A DNA stretch of 64,000 bases from Massilia agrisoli (GCF_020831365.1 NZ_JAJHPV010000009.1:372001-436000), one strand, 5' to 3'. Positions 1 through 9,271 are shown, counted from the first letter of the stretch. A program made the numbers and translations. Notes: a model not told the origin generated them from the letters alone.

Positions 1-1173
1 TCCGAAGGTACCAAGGTCGATGAGGAGCACTACGATCCCGCCGAGTTCGAGCGCAAATGGACCAACGAGGCCAGCAATCGGCTGATGATGGAAGAGTTTG
101 ATCGGCTGGCTTGGCAGAGCTACAAGGAGTTGGCGCCAGGGCAAAAGAACGGTCCGGGCAAGTCCGTGGTGTTTGCGATTACTAAGCACCATGCGGCCCG
201 ACTAGCGCAGTATCTCAATGACCTCCATCCGGATCACAAGGGCCGTTACGCCGAAGTCATCACCTCCGACGTAGCCAATGCAGACGACCTAATCCGCCGT
301 TTTAAACAAGACGAGCTGCCCATGGTTGCGGTGAGCGTAGGGATGCTCGATACCGGTTTCGACTGCCGCGAAGTGTTGCACCTCGTAATGTGCCGCCGTG
401 TGCGCAGCCCCATCCTGTACCAGCAAATGCGTGGGCGTGGCACGCGCACGGCGCCGCACATCGGAAAAGAGAAGTTCGTCATTTACGATTTCTTCCGCAA
501 TCACGAGTACTTCAACGACTCGGACACTGACATCTTCTCTGGCAGCGGTGGTGGCGGATACACGCCTAAACCCAAGCAACTCGGCGGCAAGTCCCCGCGT
601 GAGCTGATCGAACTCGGCCTTGAAGACGAGTGGCTGGATGCTGTTCACTACATCGAAGTGGGGCCGGACGGCGAGCGCGTCGACAAGCGCGAATACGTGA
701 CGGATTGGGAAGCCACCGTCCAGCAGGAGGCCGAGGCAGATCCCATCATCGCCAAAGTCAAAGCTGGCGATGCTCTGACGGAGGAACAAGAGACCCAGCT
801 TGCCCAGCGCTTGAACCAGCCTCAGCGCTACTTCAACGAAGACAACCTGCGCCGCGCCTACCGTAATCCAGGTGGTAACTTGGTGGACTTCATCCGCGCT
901 GCCTTGGGGATGCTCAAGATTAAGAGTCGCGAGGAACGGGTGGAAGACAACTTCCGCGCCTGGCTCGTGGCCAAGAGCCTCACTCCCGATCAGGCGCAGT
1001 ACCTTGCGCTGCTCAAAAACCGTGGCCTAGTGAAAGGCAAGGTTTCGCTCGACGACCTGTTCGCCCCGCCGCTGTCCATTCTCAACGCCGCTAACATCGG
1101 CATTGAACTATTTGGCGAACAAGGCCTACGCAACATGATGGACGAGATCAATCAGTCCGTCTTGGCAGCATGA
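1..1173 (+). CDS. hsdR: Type I restriction enzyme R subunit, C-terminal part (5' end outside window)
   Basis: The frame is open from base 1, so the gene starts upstream of the window. The visible 390 residues cover the end of the second RecA-like helicase domain and the C-terminal region. GMLDTGFDC and QMRGRGTRTAP match helicase motifs V and VI of the ATP-driven DNA translocase. The rest fits the EcoEI-type R-subunit C-terminal domain, which contacts the methyltransferase core. The endonuclease and Walker A parts are not visible. In the complex, HsdR translocates and cuts DNA lacking HsdM methylation. It is followed 26 bp later by hsdM, so it is the first visible gene of a rightward operon. 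The family assignment is firm. Confidence 0.93.
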   Translation, partial: SEGTKVDEEHYDPAEFERKWTNEASNRLMMEEFDRLAWQSYKELAPGQKNGPGKSVVFAITKHHAARLAQYLNDLHPDHKGRYAEVITSDVANADDLIRRFKQDELPMVAVSVGMLDTGFDCREVLHLVMCRRVRSPILYQQMRGRGTRTAPHIGKEKFVIYDFFRNHEYFNDSDTDIFSGSGGGGYTPKPKQLGGKSPRELIELGLEDEWLDAVHYIEVGPDGERVDKREYVTDWEATVQQEAEADPIIAKVKAGDALTEEQETQLAQRLNQPQRYFNEDNLRRAYRNPGGNLVDFIRAALGMLKIKSREERVEDNFRAWLVAKSLTPDQAQYLALLKNRGLVKGKVSLDDLFAPPLSILNAANIGIELFGEQGLRNMMDEINQSVLAA

Positions 1174-1199
1174 TGCTAAGACGAAATTAGGAAAATAAC

Positions 1200-2843
1200 A
1201 TGAACCAGCAACTGCGCCGCAAGCTCGACCAAATCACTGACATCCTCTGGGCGGGCGGCGTGACCAATCCGGTCACCTACATCGAGCAAATCTCTTACCT
1301 CATCTTTCTAAAGCTGTTGGATGAGGAGGAGTCCGACCGTGAACTGCGAGCCCGTCTTGGCGCCACTGGGGGCAACGCCACGCTGCTGTACCCGGCGCAG
1401 TCTGAGCGCTACCGCTGGACCCACTGGCGGTTCAAGAGCGGCATCGAGTTACGCGACTTCATCCGTGACGAGGTCTTCCCCTACATGGCCTCGCTCGCCA
1501 ATGATGAGCCGGAAGTGGCCGAGTATTTCCGCGACGCTGTGCTTGAAATCGTTGACCCCAACGTCCTCAAACAGGTGATCGACGAGTTGGACGGCTTCGA
1601 GTTTCGTAAGCTCGGCCCCGATGTGAAGGGTGATATCTTCGAATACCTGCTGGTGCATCTGGGTTCCAGTTCGCTTAATGGTCAGTTCCGCACCCCGCGC
1701 CAAGTGCGCGCTTTCATGGTCGAGATGGTAGACCCCGACATCGGCGATTCCATGTTTGACCCGGCTATGGGCACGGCTGGCTTCCTGATCGACGCTGTAG
1801 ACTACCTGCTAGCCAAGTATTCCGACCACATCAGTGAGTACCCCATCTATGGCGAAGACTGGCTAGAGAAAAAGGGCAAGTCGCTGGCTGAACTGAAGGC
1901 TGAAATCCCACGCCTTCAAACCTACCGCAAGGGCGCGGGCGAGAAAATTCCGGACTGGAGTCTGCTTGAGGCCTCTGTGTACGGCACTGATGTGTCGCGC
2001 CAGATGCTGCGCATCAGCATGATGAACCTAGTGCTACATGGCATTCGCCGCGCCAAGCTCAAGCGTGCCAACGCACTATCCGACATGGGCGGCTTGACCG
2101 AAGATGATTTGCGCCGTCGCTACAAGGTCATCCTGGCCAACCCGCCCTTTGCCGGCCAGCTGCCCAAGGACTCCATCCGCGCGGACCTACCCACAAATAG
2201 CAAGAAGAGCGAGCTGCTGTTCTTGTCGCTGATGATGCTGCACCTCGCACCCGGCGGACGCTGCGCGGTGGTGGTGCCCGAAGGGCTGCTGTTTGGCGCC
2301 ACAAGCGCGCATGTGGAGCTCCGTAAGAAGCTCGTGCACGACTTCGACCTGCTGGCGGTGGTTAGCCTGCCCACTGGCGTGTTTAAACCGTATGCCGGTG
2401 TGAAGACCGCTGTGCTGGTATTCCGCAAGCCGGCTTCTGAAGCCGCAAAGCGCCTACACAAAGTCTGGTTCTACGAGGTGCGCAACGACGGATACGACCC
2501 GGACAAGATTTCCGGAGGTGGCCGCGTGGAAACGCCGGAAAAAAACGACATCCCCGACCTGCTCGCGCAGTGGAAGACGTACAAGGCTAGTGGCTACGTC
2601 ACGCCGCCGGGGCTGGAAGCCAACACCCTGCTGCCACACAGCAGCGAGGAACCCACTTGCTGGTGGACCACCAGCGAGAAGCTGGCCGATGCCGACTACA
2701 ACTTGGGCGCGGGCCAATGGAAGCCGCGCGTGGCGGAAATGACCAGCGATGAAGATCCGCGCGAGCTGGTAGCCGGGGTGCTGGGCGATTACCGCGAGGT
2801 TATGGCGGGATTGGAGCGACTGCTGCAGGAGTTGCCACGATGA
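1200..2843 (+). CDS. hsdM: Type I restriction-modification DNA methyltransferase subunit
   Basis: This 547-aa protein is an N6-adenine methyltransferase. It has an N-terminal HsdM helical domain (about residues 5-140) and a SAM-dependent catalytic domain. FDPAMGTAGF (about residue 181) is the SAM-binding motif I, with A replacing the usual G in GTGG, and LANPPF (about 312) is catalytic motif IV (NPPF). With HsdS it methylates the host recognition site, and with HsdR it forms the restriction complex. Its stop codon overlaps the hsdS start (ATGA), which indicates translational coupling. Length and motifs are normal for the family. Confidence 0.96.
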   Translation: MNQQLRRKLDQITDILWAGGVTNPVTYIEQISYLIFLKLLDEEESDRELRARLGATGGNATLLYPAQSERYRWTHWRFKSGIELRDFIRDEVFPYMASLANDEPEVAEYFRDAVLEIVDPNVLKQVIDELDGFEFRKLGPDVKGDIFEYLLVHLGSSSLNGQFRTPRQVRAFMVEMVDPDIGDSMFDPAMGTAGFLIDAVDYLLAKYSDHISEYPIYGEDWLEKKGKSLAELKAEIPRLQTYRKGAGEKIPDWSLLEASVYGTDVSRQMLRISMMNLVLHGIRRAKLKRANALSDMGGLTEDDLRRRYKVILANPPFAGQLPKDSIRADLPTNSKKSELLFLSLMMLHLAPGGRCAVVVPEGLLFGATSAHVELRKKLVHDFDLLAVVSLPTGVFKPYAGVKTAVLVFRKPASEAAKRLHKVWFYEVRNDGYDPDKISGGGRVETPEKNDIPDLLAQWKTYKASGYVTPPGLEANTLLPHSSEEPTCWWTTSEKLADADYNLGAGQWKPRVAEMTSDEDPRELVAGVLGDYREVMAGLERLLQELPR

Positions 2844-4123
2844 CGTGGATTACCGCACCGCTGCGCAAGGTGGCACCGGCAGTCCCCGCACAAATCGCCT
2901 TCGCGCCTAATGATCACGTATGGCAGCTATCGCTTGATCAAATTGAGAGTGGAACCGGTGTAATTATCGGAAAGCGCTATGCCGCGGCTTCAGATGCCGG
3001 GACTTCGACGTTTAACTTCGATACGGGTAATGTACTCTATTCGAAGCTACGGCCCTACCTGAACAAAGTTGTAATTCCTGACGAGGCCGGGTTTGCAACA
3101 ACTGAATTGATTCCACTGCGTCCGGATCCGAAAGCACTCAATCCGCGTTTTCTTGCCTACTACCTGCGTTCTCCTGGGTTTGTGAATAAAGCCTCACACC
3201 ATGTTGCGGGAGCCAAAATGCCACGTGTGGTCATGGATTGGTTTTGGGCGCATGAGATGCCTATCCCTGCACCAAAAGAACAATCTCGCATTGTCGAACT
3301 GCTTGACGAAGCCGACCGCCTGCGCCGCCTGCGCCGAGAAGCCGACGCCAAAGCCGCCCGCATTCTGCCTACGCTGTTTCTCGAGATGTTCGGTGACCCG
3401 ACAATGAATCCGATGATCTGGCCGGAGAGGCAATTATCGAAAGTCATCCAGTCTGTTGAGGCAGGTTGGAGCGCACCAAGCGAAGGACGCCCGCGCAAGG
3501 GAGACGAATACGGTGTACTAAAGGTTAGTGCGGTCACAAGCGGCGTGTTTCGGCCAGAAGAAAATAAAGTAGTTATGAATGTGGACGGTGCTCGCTCGCT
3601 GATTAGTCCAAAGCGCGGCGATCTGCTTTTCAGTCGCGCTAATACGCGCGAACTTATAGCTGCCACTTGTGTTGTTGAGTCGAACTATAAAAACCTGTTC
3701 TTGCCTGACAAGCTGTGGCGCCTAACTCCCATTCCCGGTGAGGCATCTGGAGTATTTCTCAAGGAGCTGTTTTGGAGAGACGGAATTAGGGACAAATTTA
3801 GGGCAGCTTCGTCTGGCAGCAGCGGATCAATGTTGAACATTAGCCAAGATGCAATGCTTCGTACTACGGTGCCCGTCCCGCCATTTCACCTGCAAGAGCG
3901 TTTCGAGTCCTTAGCATGGTCAGTCGTGGAGGCTCTTAATCGAGCCAAATATGCAGCGGAGGGCGTTGATTCGATGTGGTTGAATCTGCTTCAACGTGCC
4001 TTTTCCGGCCAGCTCACTGCTAAATGGCGTGAAGCTCACATGCGGGAATTGTTGGCCGAGATGGAGCAACAAGCCCGCGCACTGAATCTTCCAATACCAA
4101 AAGAACTGGAGACCTGGTCATGA
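2840..4123 (+). CDS. hsdS: Type I restriction-modification specificity subunit
   Basis: This 427-aa protein has the two-repeat layout of HsdS. A first target-recognition domain is followed by a helical spacer (about residues 150-185, with PKEQSRIVELLDEADRLR), then a second recognition domain and a second spacer near the C-terminus. The first spacer is the conserved signature that links each half-site domain. It sets the DNA sequence seen by HsdM and HsdR, which cannot be predicted from sequence alone. Its start overlaps hsdM by 4 bp and its stop overlaps the next gene by 4 bp, so the downstream ATPase gene is part of the same transcription unit. The recognition domains look lower in GC than hsdM, as is common for exchanged specificity genes. 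Confidence 0.94.
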   Translation: MTWITAPLRKVAPAVPAQIAFAPNDHVWQLSLDQIESGTGVIIGKRYAAASDAGTSTFNFDTGNVLYSKLRPYLNKVVIPDEAGFATTELIPLRPDPKALNPRFLAYYLRSPGFVNKASHHVAGAKMPRVVMDWFWAHEMPIPAPKEQSRIVELLDEADRLRRLRREADAKAARILPTLFLEMFGDPTMNPMIWPERQLSKVIQSVEAGWSAPSEGRPRKGDEYGVLKVSAVTSGVFRPEENKVVMNVDGARSLISPKRGDLLFSRANTRELIAATCVVESNYKNLFLPDKLWRLTPIPGEASGVFLKELFWRDGIRDKFRAASSGSSGSMLNISQDAMLRTTVPVPPFHLQERFESLAWSVVEALNRAKYAAEGVDSMWLNLLQRAFSGQLTAKWREAHMRELLAEMEQQARALNLPIPKELETWS

Positions 4124-5877
4124 CACGCCGCCTGCAAGCCCTGCGTGTGGGCAACTTCAAGGCCTTTGCCGATGCACAGCGCATCCCGCTTAAGCCGATC
4201 ACGCTGATCTTCGGTCCCAATAGCGCCGGCAAGTCGAGCTTCATCCACAGCCTCGCGCTGGCGCACGAGGCGCAGTTCGGCCGTGAAAAGCGCAGCCTGG
4301 CTCGTCTAGATGTACACCACACCGATGTTGGCGGCAGCGCTATTGACCTGGGCGGTTTTCGGCAATACGTTCATCGTGGGCAACTGAACAAGCGCGTGGA
4401 ATGGGGGGCTGAGCTAAAGGTGTCAGCATTGTCCCAAAGAAAGGATCAGCGATTGGTGCAACTGCTTGCGCCGATCAGTAGCGTAGCGCTGAACATTACC
4501 CTTGGTATCGAGCTAGACGATCAGGACCGCCCTAAGCCGGGTGCGGAGCCGCGGGTCGACTCCATCGAGATCCTCGGCGACGGTACGGAATTGCTGCGCA
4601 TGAGCAGACGTCGACCACGCATTCAGTCCGATCTGTTTGATAATAATAGGACCGAGCAACAGGTACCATTCTCAGCGAACGATGGCATCAACACATTGCG
4701 ATTAGACCGCCTAGCCAGTGATCACCCAGTGTTTCGACAGGTGCTAAAAGCCATCGTTGAGGCGCAGACCACCTCCGAGCAAATGCGCCCTGAAGATTTC
4801 GATGGCGCCAATGAAGCGATTACCGCACTGCTACCGGAACTCGTGGTACGCGTCGACCAGTTCTTTCCGTCCAGTGTGGAGTTGCCCAAGAGCGACGGCG
4901 CTGATATTTCACCGGTCAGCATTCTGTTTCCCGTCAGTAAGGGCAACCGTAAGGAGGACATTGCGCAAGCAGTTCGCTTCGTCTTACCTCGCACGCTGAA
5001 TGATCTGATCAAGGGCCTAGCTGATGCGCTGGCAGACGAACTTAAACAGTTGCAGTACCTAGGCCCGCTTCGCTCATTCCCCCCCCGCCATCTGGCCTTT
5101 GCCGAGCATGAGGATGCCAACTGGTACGCCGGTGGTGGCTACGCTTGGGACGTCGTGCGTCGAGACGATGCCGTACGTGAGGCAGTGAATGGTTGGCTCG
5201 GGTCCAGCAAGCTGAAAACACCATACAAGCTGGTAGTGCGGTCGCTCGTAGCATTGGACCAGTTGCAGGTGCCACTTGAAGAAGGGCTTGAGCGTTTGCA
5301 AAACGACGGACTCGACATGGAGCACGAGGAGGAGTCCCAATACGTCACCGGCGGCGCTTGGCCTATTATCAAAGATGTAGAGGCCGCAACTACCGACCTA
5401 CTTAGTGCAATGGAATCATCTGACGCAGACCGCATCCGCGAGCTCGTACTCGTCGATCAACGCACCAACACGGTTGTCACCCACCGCGACGTCGGTATCG
5501 GCATCTCGCAAGTACTGCCTGTGCTCGTGATGGCTTATGGCTCCCGTAACAAGTTGCTCGCCATGGAGCAGCCGGAAATTCACTTGCATCCGGCGCTTCA
5601 GGCCGAGCTAGGTGACGTCTTCATCGAAGCTGCGCTGGGTGAGCGTGGAAACACCTTCATCCTGGAAACACACAGCGAGCATTTGATCTTGCGGCTAATG
5701 CGGCGAATCCGTGAAGGGACGGTTAGTCCAGATGATATTGGTGTCGTTTTTGTGGAGCCCTTGGCTCGTGGGAGTCGTTTCATTGAGTTGCGTATCGACG
5801 AAGAGGGCGACTTCACCGATGAATGGCCGGGCGGGTTCTTTGAAGAATCTTTCCATGAAAAATTCGCGGGGCGCTAA
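4120..5877 (+). CDS. AAA family ATPase with DUF3696-type C-terminus (AAA15/OLD-like), attached to the hsd operon
   Basis: This 585-aa protein begins with a beta-strand and P-loop typical of SMC/OLD-like ATPases: FKAF..., then GPNSAGKSS (Walker A, about residues 31-39). The C-terminal half has LLAMEQPEIHLHP (Walker B, about 480) and LETHSEHL (H-loop region), followed by FTDEWPGGFFEE, the hallmark of DUF3696 ATPases. No TOPRIM nuclease is visible, so it is not a Gabija GajA or a full OLD protein. It overlaps hsdS by 4 bp and lies 2 bp before the next gene. ATPases of this type often act as sensors for a linked effector in phage defence. That role is inferred from family and context, with the 335-aa neighbour as the likely effector. 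Confidence 0.85.
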   Translation: MTRRLQALRVGNFKAFADAQRIPLKPITLIFGPNSAGKSSFIHSLALAHEAQFGREKRSLARLDVHHTDVGGSAIDLGGFRQYVHRGQLNKRVEWGAELKVSALSQRKDQRLVQLLAPISSVALNITLGIELDDQDRPKPGAEPRVDSIEILGDGTELLRMSRRRPRIQSDLFDNNRTEQQVPFSANDGINTLRLDRLASDHPVFRQVLKAIVEAQTTSEQMRPEDFDGANEAITALLPELVVRVDQFFPSSVELPKSDGADISPVSILFPVSKGNRKEDIAQAVRFVLPRTLNDLIKGLADALADELKQLQYLGPLRSFPPRHLAFAEHEDANWYAGGGYAWDVVRRDDAVREAVNGWLGSSKLKTPYKLVVRSLVALDQLQVPLEEGLERLQNDGLDMEHEEESQYVTGGAWPIIKDVEAATTDLLSAMESSDADRIRELVLVDQRTNTVVTHRDVGIGISQVLPVLVMAYGSRNKLLAMEQPEIHLHPALQAELGDVFIEAALGERGNTFILETHSEHLILRLMRRIREGTVSPDDIGVVFVEPLARGSRFIELRIDEEGDFTDEWPGGFFEESFHEKFAGR

Positions 5878-5879
5878 GA

Positions 5880-6887
5880 ATGCTGGTTCCCTTCGTAATC
5901 GACGCCGACAGTCTTGCGCCAGATCCAGCATGGACGCCGACGCAACAACGTTCCTGTTACAACAACTTGCTCGACGTGTGGCAACGGACCGGATTGCTTG
6001 TGCATGACGGCGACTCGCTGCCCGCATCACGTCTACACCAAGCTGTTCCCACCATACCGCCGAACATTCGCCCCCGCTGGCAAGAAGTATTGGAACGAGC
6101 CCCGCTACTGACCGCCCCCGAATGGAATGGCAACGTCGCCGCGGAAACCCTGAGTGACTTCTCTGGAGTTGCGCAGTTGGCACTGGTAGATGACACATGT
6201 GCCGAGGTCGGATTTGGATTCAATGATGATTGTGATCAGGCGCTTCAACCGGGCGACGGGATTGATGTCTCTATCTGTCGTCTCTTGGCAGTAGGACAAG
6301 CGCACGCTTTTCAAGCTGCGACGGCGTTGGCTGGCACACACATCGAAGCTGGCGATAATTTCCAGGTAACTTGGGATGCACGCTTCAGCGCGCTGGCTAA
6401 GGCACCAATCAAACTCATAAGTGTCGTTGATCGATATGCCATTGGTCAGCACATTACCCACACGCAGAACCAACTCTCCGGGCTTGAGCGTTTCCTGCGG
6501 CTGCTGGATACGGATGCCACTGGCCAACGCTACGTCACGATTTATTCCGCTTGGACTGCCGACCTATCAGGCGCGAACAGGAAATCCATCGACGACATTG
6601 AGGCTGAGTTACGCCTGGTTTTCGGCAGATTGCCGCACAAGAACATCAAGCGCATCAAAGTCTTTATGGTGCCGAACACCGGCTTTCGCGATGATGCCCA
6701 CGACCGCTTCATTCGGTTTAGCGACTACGTCTGGGACATTGGACTTGGCCTCGAAGTACTCGACGGCGCCTACTCTGCAAAACGATCATCTGCAGGATTT
6801 AGATCCGGCACTGCGGTAAGCGGCTACAAGGGTGTGGAACAAGACCTTGCTGGGAACGCTGAGACGAAGTCCAGGGAGATCAGATAG
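5880..6887 (+). CDS. Uncharacterised protein with MITD1-C/phospholipase-D-like C-terminal motif; probable partner of the upstream ATPase
   Basis: The 335-aa protein starts 2 bp after the ATPase stop, so the two are almost certainly made together. The N-terminus (FVIDADSLAPD, about residues 5-15, then a helix with LLDVWQRTGLLV) is not a family I can name. The middle has KLISVVDRYA (about 180) and the C-terminus has HDRFIRF followed by WDIGLGLEVLDG (residues about 274-297). That H-D-R-x-IRF...IG-x-GL pattern closely resembles the phospholipase-D-like C-terminal domain of eukaryotic MITD1. A duplicated HKD catalytic motif is not obvious, so binding rather than hydrolysis is possible. It may be the effector of the ATPase; this is inference. 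Confidence 0.6.
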   Translation: MLVPFVIDADSLAPDPAWTPTQQRSCYNNLLDVWQRTGLLVHDGDSLPASRLHQAVPTIPPNIRPRWQEVLERAPLLTAPEWNGNVAAETLSDFSGVAQLALVDDTCAEVGFGFNDDCDQALQPGDGIDVSICRLLAVGQAHAFQAATALAGTHIEAGDNFQVTWDARFSALAKAPIKLISVVDRYAIGQHITHTQNQLSGLERFLRLLDTDATGQRYVTIYSAWTADLSGANRKSIDDIEAELRLVFGRLPHKNIKRIKVFMVPNTGFRDDAHDRFIRFSDYVWDIGLGLEVLDGAYSAKRSSAGFRSGTAVSGYKGVEQDLAGNAETKSREIR

Positions 6888-7074
6888 ACGCAACCAAAGC
6901 ATCTCCAAGCAGTTGTGTGAACGAACGTCGCGGTCAGGCGACATGCATCGTTTGGCAGTAGTAGGACTACGGTTGAGCGAGCTAGAAGTGCTGGGGCCTT
7001 GATTAGTATTTTGGTTTTTGCTTCACGCGCTGACCCGCTTCGCTAACCCCCAGATGAGCTTTTTGAAGGGCAGT

Positions 7075-7923
7075 TCACACACGAGTAAGTTGCACGCCTC
7101 GGCCGTTCTTTCCAAAGGCACGAGTCCAGTGGGACGGATGCGAACTACATTCATATAGCGCCGAGCAGACTGGATGATGTCGCAGGAATTGCGTGACCTG
7201 CGGTTGCAGTAGCTGAGTGCAGGCATTGACAACGGCGACCGGTGCATAGTTTCTGCAGCGGCTTAAGAAATCAGTCTGCATGAACGCTAGTTGCCACAAT
7301 ACACTCCATACATGGTCGCGCACGACAGGATTTATCTCCCGCACCTTTGGCTTGCGCCGTCCAGTGCTCTTGGTCACATCGGTCACAAGCCAACGCAGTG
7401 ATGTGTGGTAGGGTACTGGATTGACCACAATCAGGGGATAGCTACCGGTAGGGAGGCTTAGCTGCGACAGCACTTGACTACCGTACGTGCGCAGCCCGTA
7501 GCCAGTCCCTCCGTAGTTGCTGCGCTGCGCCGGCCCCTTTGGCCTGAAAACACAGGCCGTGTCATAAAAAAACTCATCGACATGAGGTGATTCAAGCAGT
7601 AAGAGCACAGGCTGCTTGCCGGCCGCCCTCCACGCAAAGGTATCCTGGTAGCACGAATGCACCAAGTCCCTCTGTGGGGCCAGCCTTAAAGGAGAAGTGA
7701 TCGTTCCCGCCGTCACATCGAGATAATAGCGCCAAGCGTCGGGCACTTGGCATGAGGGCAGGAAAATCTTCCCGATGGCTTCTGACAAGTTTTCGATATC
7801 GGCCACTTGGCGCACCAATATCTCATCAAAGCGACCAATGGCCGAGGCTCCGGTAGGCCACATAACCTTAACATTAAGCATGCCAGCCATGTAATCCTTG
7901 AAAGGATGTGAAGTCTGCGCCAC
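7075..7923 (-). CDS. Uncharacterised protein with uracil-DNA-glycosylase-like motifs
   Basis: This 282-aa leftward protein has no family I can name with certainty. The order of its motifs suggests a uracil-DNA-glycosylase-like fold. LLLLESPHVDEF (about residues 107-118) sits where such enzymes have the GESPG-type motif. It is followed by a hydrophobic strand with NPVPYH, then VVNAC, and near the C-terminus SHPSHW (261-266), which resembles the HPSP motif of uracil-DNA glycosylases. The canonical catalytic residues are not evident. It lies 62 bp after the PIN-like gene on the same strand, and both face the hsd operon tail to tail. Function is unknown; nucleic-acid binding or repair-like activity is inference. 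Confidence 0.55.
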   Translation of the reverse strand: MAQTSHPFKDYMAGMLNVKVMWPTGASAIGRFDEILVRQVADIENLSEAIGKIFLPSCQVPDAWRYYLDVTAGTITSPLRLAPQRDLVHSCYQDTFAWRAAGKQPVLLLLESPHVDEFFYDTACVFRPKGPAQRSNYGGTGYGLRTYGSQVLSQLSLPTGSYPLIVVNPVPYHTSLRWLVTDVTKSTGRRKPKVREINPVVRDHVWSVLWQLAFMQTDFLSRCRNYAPVAVVNACTQLLQPQVTQFLRHHPVCSALYECSSHPSHWTRAFGKNGRGVQLTRV

Positions 7924-7985
7924 TAACTAAGCAAAAACTAGTACTCTTAATAGCACAACTTCTTGCATGACGAACTTAGCGCCAT

Positions 7986-8897
7986 TTAGGTGCGCTCGGG
8001 CCAGTTTGGAGCGGGCTCGTTGCCCTGTATCCACTCGTCGGCCAATTGCTGCGGTGTGTAAAGCCAACTTTTTTGAAAACTCTGAATATCGGCCAGCTTA
8101 GTTAAGAAACCGTTATCCTCAGTAATAATCAAAGCGGGCAATACCAAATAACGGTAAAGATCGGCATCAATCCCGTCATTTCGCTTCTTAGGTGAGTTGG
8201 GATTGTATGCCCCCTTCTTCTGTTGCATTCGGACAAACTGCCGCCAGTGGTAGCGGTTTTGGAGATGCATACGCACCGACATGGGTGGCACGAGCGAATT
8301 CCACTTATCTTGCCCACGTTCCATGCCATCGAGGAGCATTGGAGTCAATTCGTTGACGTCAATCGGATCAGCTGGGTCCTCAACATTGATATTGTCGAGA
8401 ATCTTCTGCCACCCTGCGAACAGCCCTTTCCAATCCTCACGCTCCTCCTCAAGCGCCCATTCCGGCGAAGGTTGTTGATCGTTAGGATGCGCGCAACGCA
8501 TCAGCAACTTCCAGCCAGTGAGCGACACGGCACGGCATTCATCCTCGCTCCACGGTTCCTCATTAACTTGCAACATGCCCAAGAGATCCTTCTTCCCAAG
8601 TAGGACAGGGACTTGCAAGTTCAGAAAGCTCTGCAGCCTCTCCAAAACTCTTTGACAGTCTGCAGGTGATAACGCGTTCCTTTGCCGTTGAGCCAAGAGC
8701 TCACTTAAAGCGCCGTCGGCTAGGGAGAACGAATAATTCTGCTGCGCCATGCGGGTGAAGGTGTCGACCCAGGGAGGCGTCTCCGTGGCGTAAGCGAGGC
8801 CGCGCACGGGCGCGGTATCTAAAACGACAATGATCTTATTGTCAGGAATCAGAAGGCGGTCACGTTTCGGTTCAGTCATGGGGCAATCCAGCGGCAA
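7986..8897 (-). CDS. PIN-like domain protein, putative nuclease
   Basis: The 303-aa protein carries spaced acidic residues typical of PIN nucleases. VVLDTAPVRG gives Asp27 after the first strand and DGALSELL gives Glu66. NDGIDADLY gives Asp244/Asp246, and ITEDNGFL gives Asp261 at the last strand. PIN proteins use such a cluster to bind metal and cut RNA. The middle (about residues 90-225) is an insertion without a recognised domain, making this longer than VapC-type toxins (about 130 aa). The start given is a TTG with GGAGA a few bases upstream; an ATG six codons in (8879) is the alternative. No small antitoxin gene is adjacent. It is first in a two-gene unit with the glycosylase-like gene. 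Confidence 0.65.
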   Translation of the reverse strand: MPLDCPMTEPKRDRLLIPDNKIIVVLDTAPVRGLAYATETPPWVDTFTRMAQQNYSFSLADGALSELLAQRQRNALSPADCQRVLERLQSFLNLQVPVLLGKKDLLGMLQVNEEPWSEDECRAVSLTGWKLLMRCAHPNDQQPSPEWALEEEREDWKGLFAGWQKILDNINVEDPADPIDVNELTPMLLDGMERGQDKWNSLVPPMSVRMHLQNRYHWRQFVRMQQKKGAYNPNSPKKRNDGIDADLYRYLVLPALIITEDNGFLTKLADIQSFQKSWLYTPQQLADEWIQGNEPAPNWPERT

Positions 8898-9106
8898 TGA
8901 TCTCCATGTATCACCTTACCCTAAACAAACATGCTTGAGAAGAAAATGCTTGAGAGAAAATGCTTGAATGCTTAGCCAAAATAGCGGCAACCCAATCTCA
9001 ACCTATAACGTCGGCGCACTCTGTACTGCCTCGGAGCGAGAAGCCGGCCTCACCCAACTGGCAGGGACAAAGTCCACACTTCCGGCTGCATAACCTGCAC
9101 TAAAGC

Positions 9107-9201
9107 GTAAACAAGGTGGTCACGGAAGGGTAATTGTTTACAATCTGTTAGCGTATTATGTGGAAAACCTCATTTAAAAGAAGGATGTACGTCTTGTTTA
9201 C
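9107..9201. promoter_or_regulatory. Three TTGTTTAC elements (possible operators)
   Basis: GTAAACAA occurs at 9107-9114, TTGTTTAC at 9134-9141 and again at 9194-9201. The middle copy lies in the near-palindrome ATTGTTTACAAT. The first is inverted relative to the others. Three copies of an 8-mer within 95 bp suggests a binding site cluster for a regulator, but none is identified. Confidence 0.35.
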
Positions 9202-9271
9202 ATTGGGAAGGTAATTACAACCCTTCTAAGAAAGACTATTGAAGGGATTGAGGCGGCACGAAATATCCCTT

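Noticed and set aside
4120-5877. Assignment of the ATPase as Gabija GajA or OLD nuclease
   Set aside because: The C-terminus has the DUF3696 pattern (DEWPGGFF) and no TOPRIM acidic motif; the neighbour is not a UvrD-like GajB.
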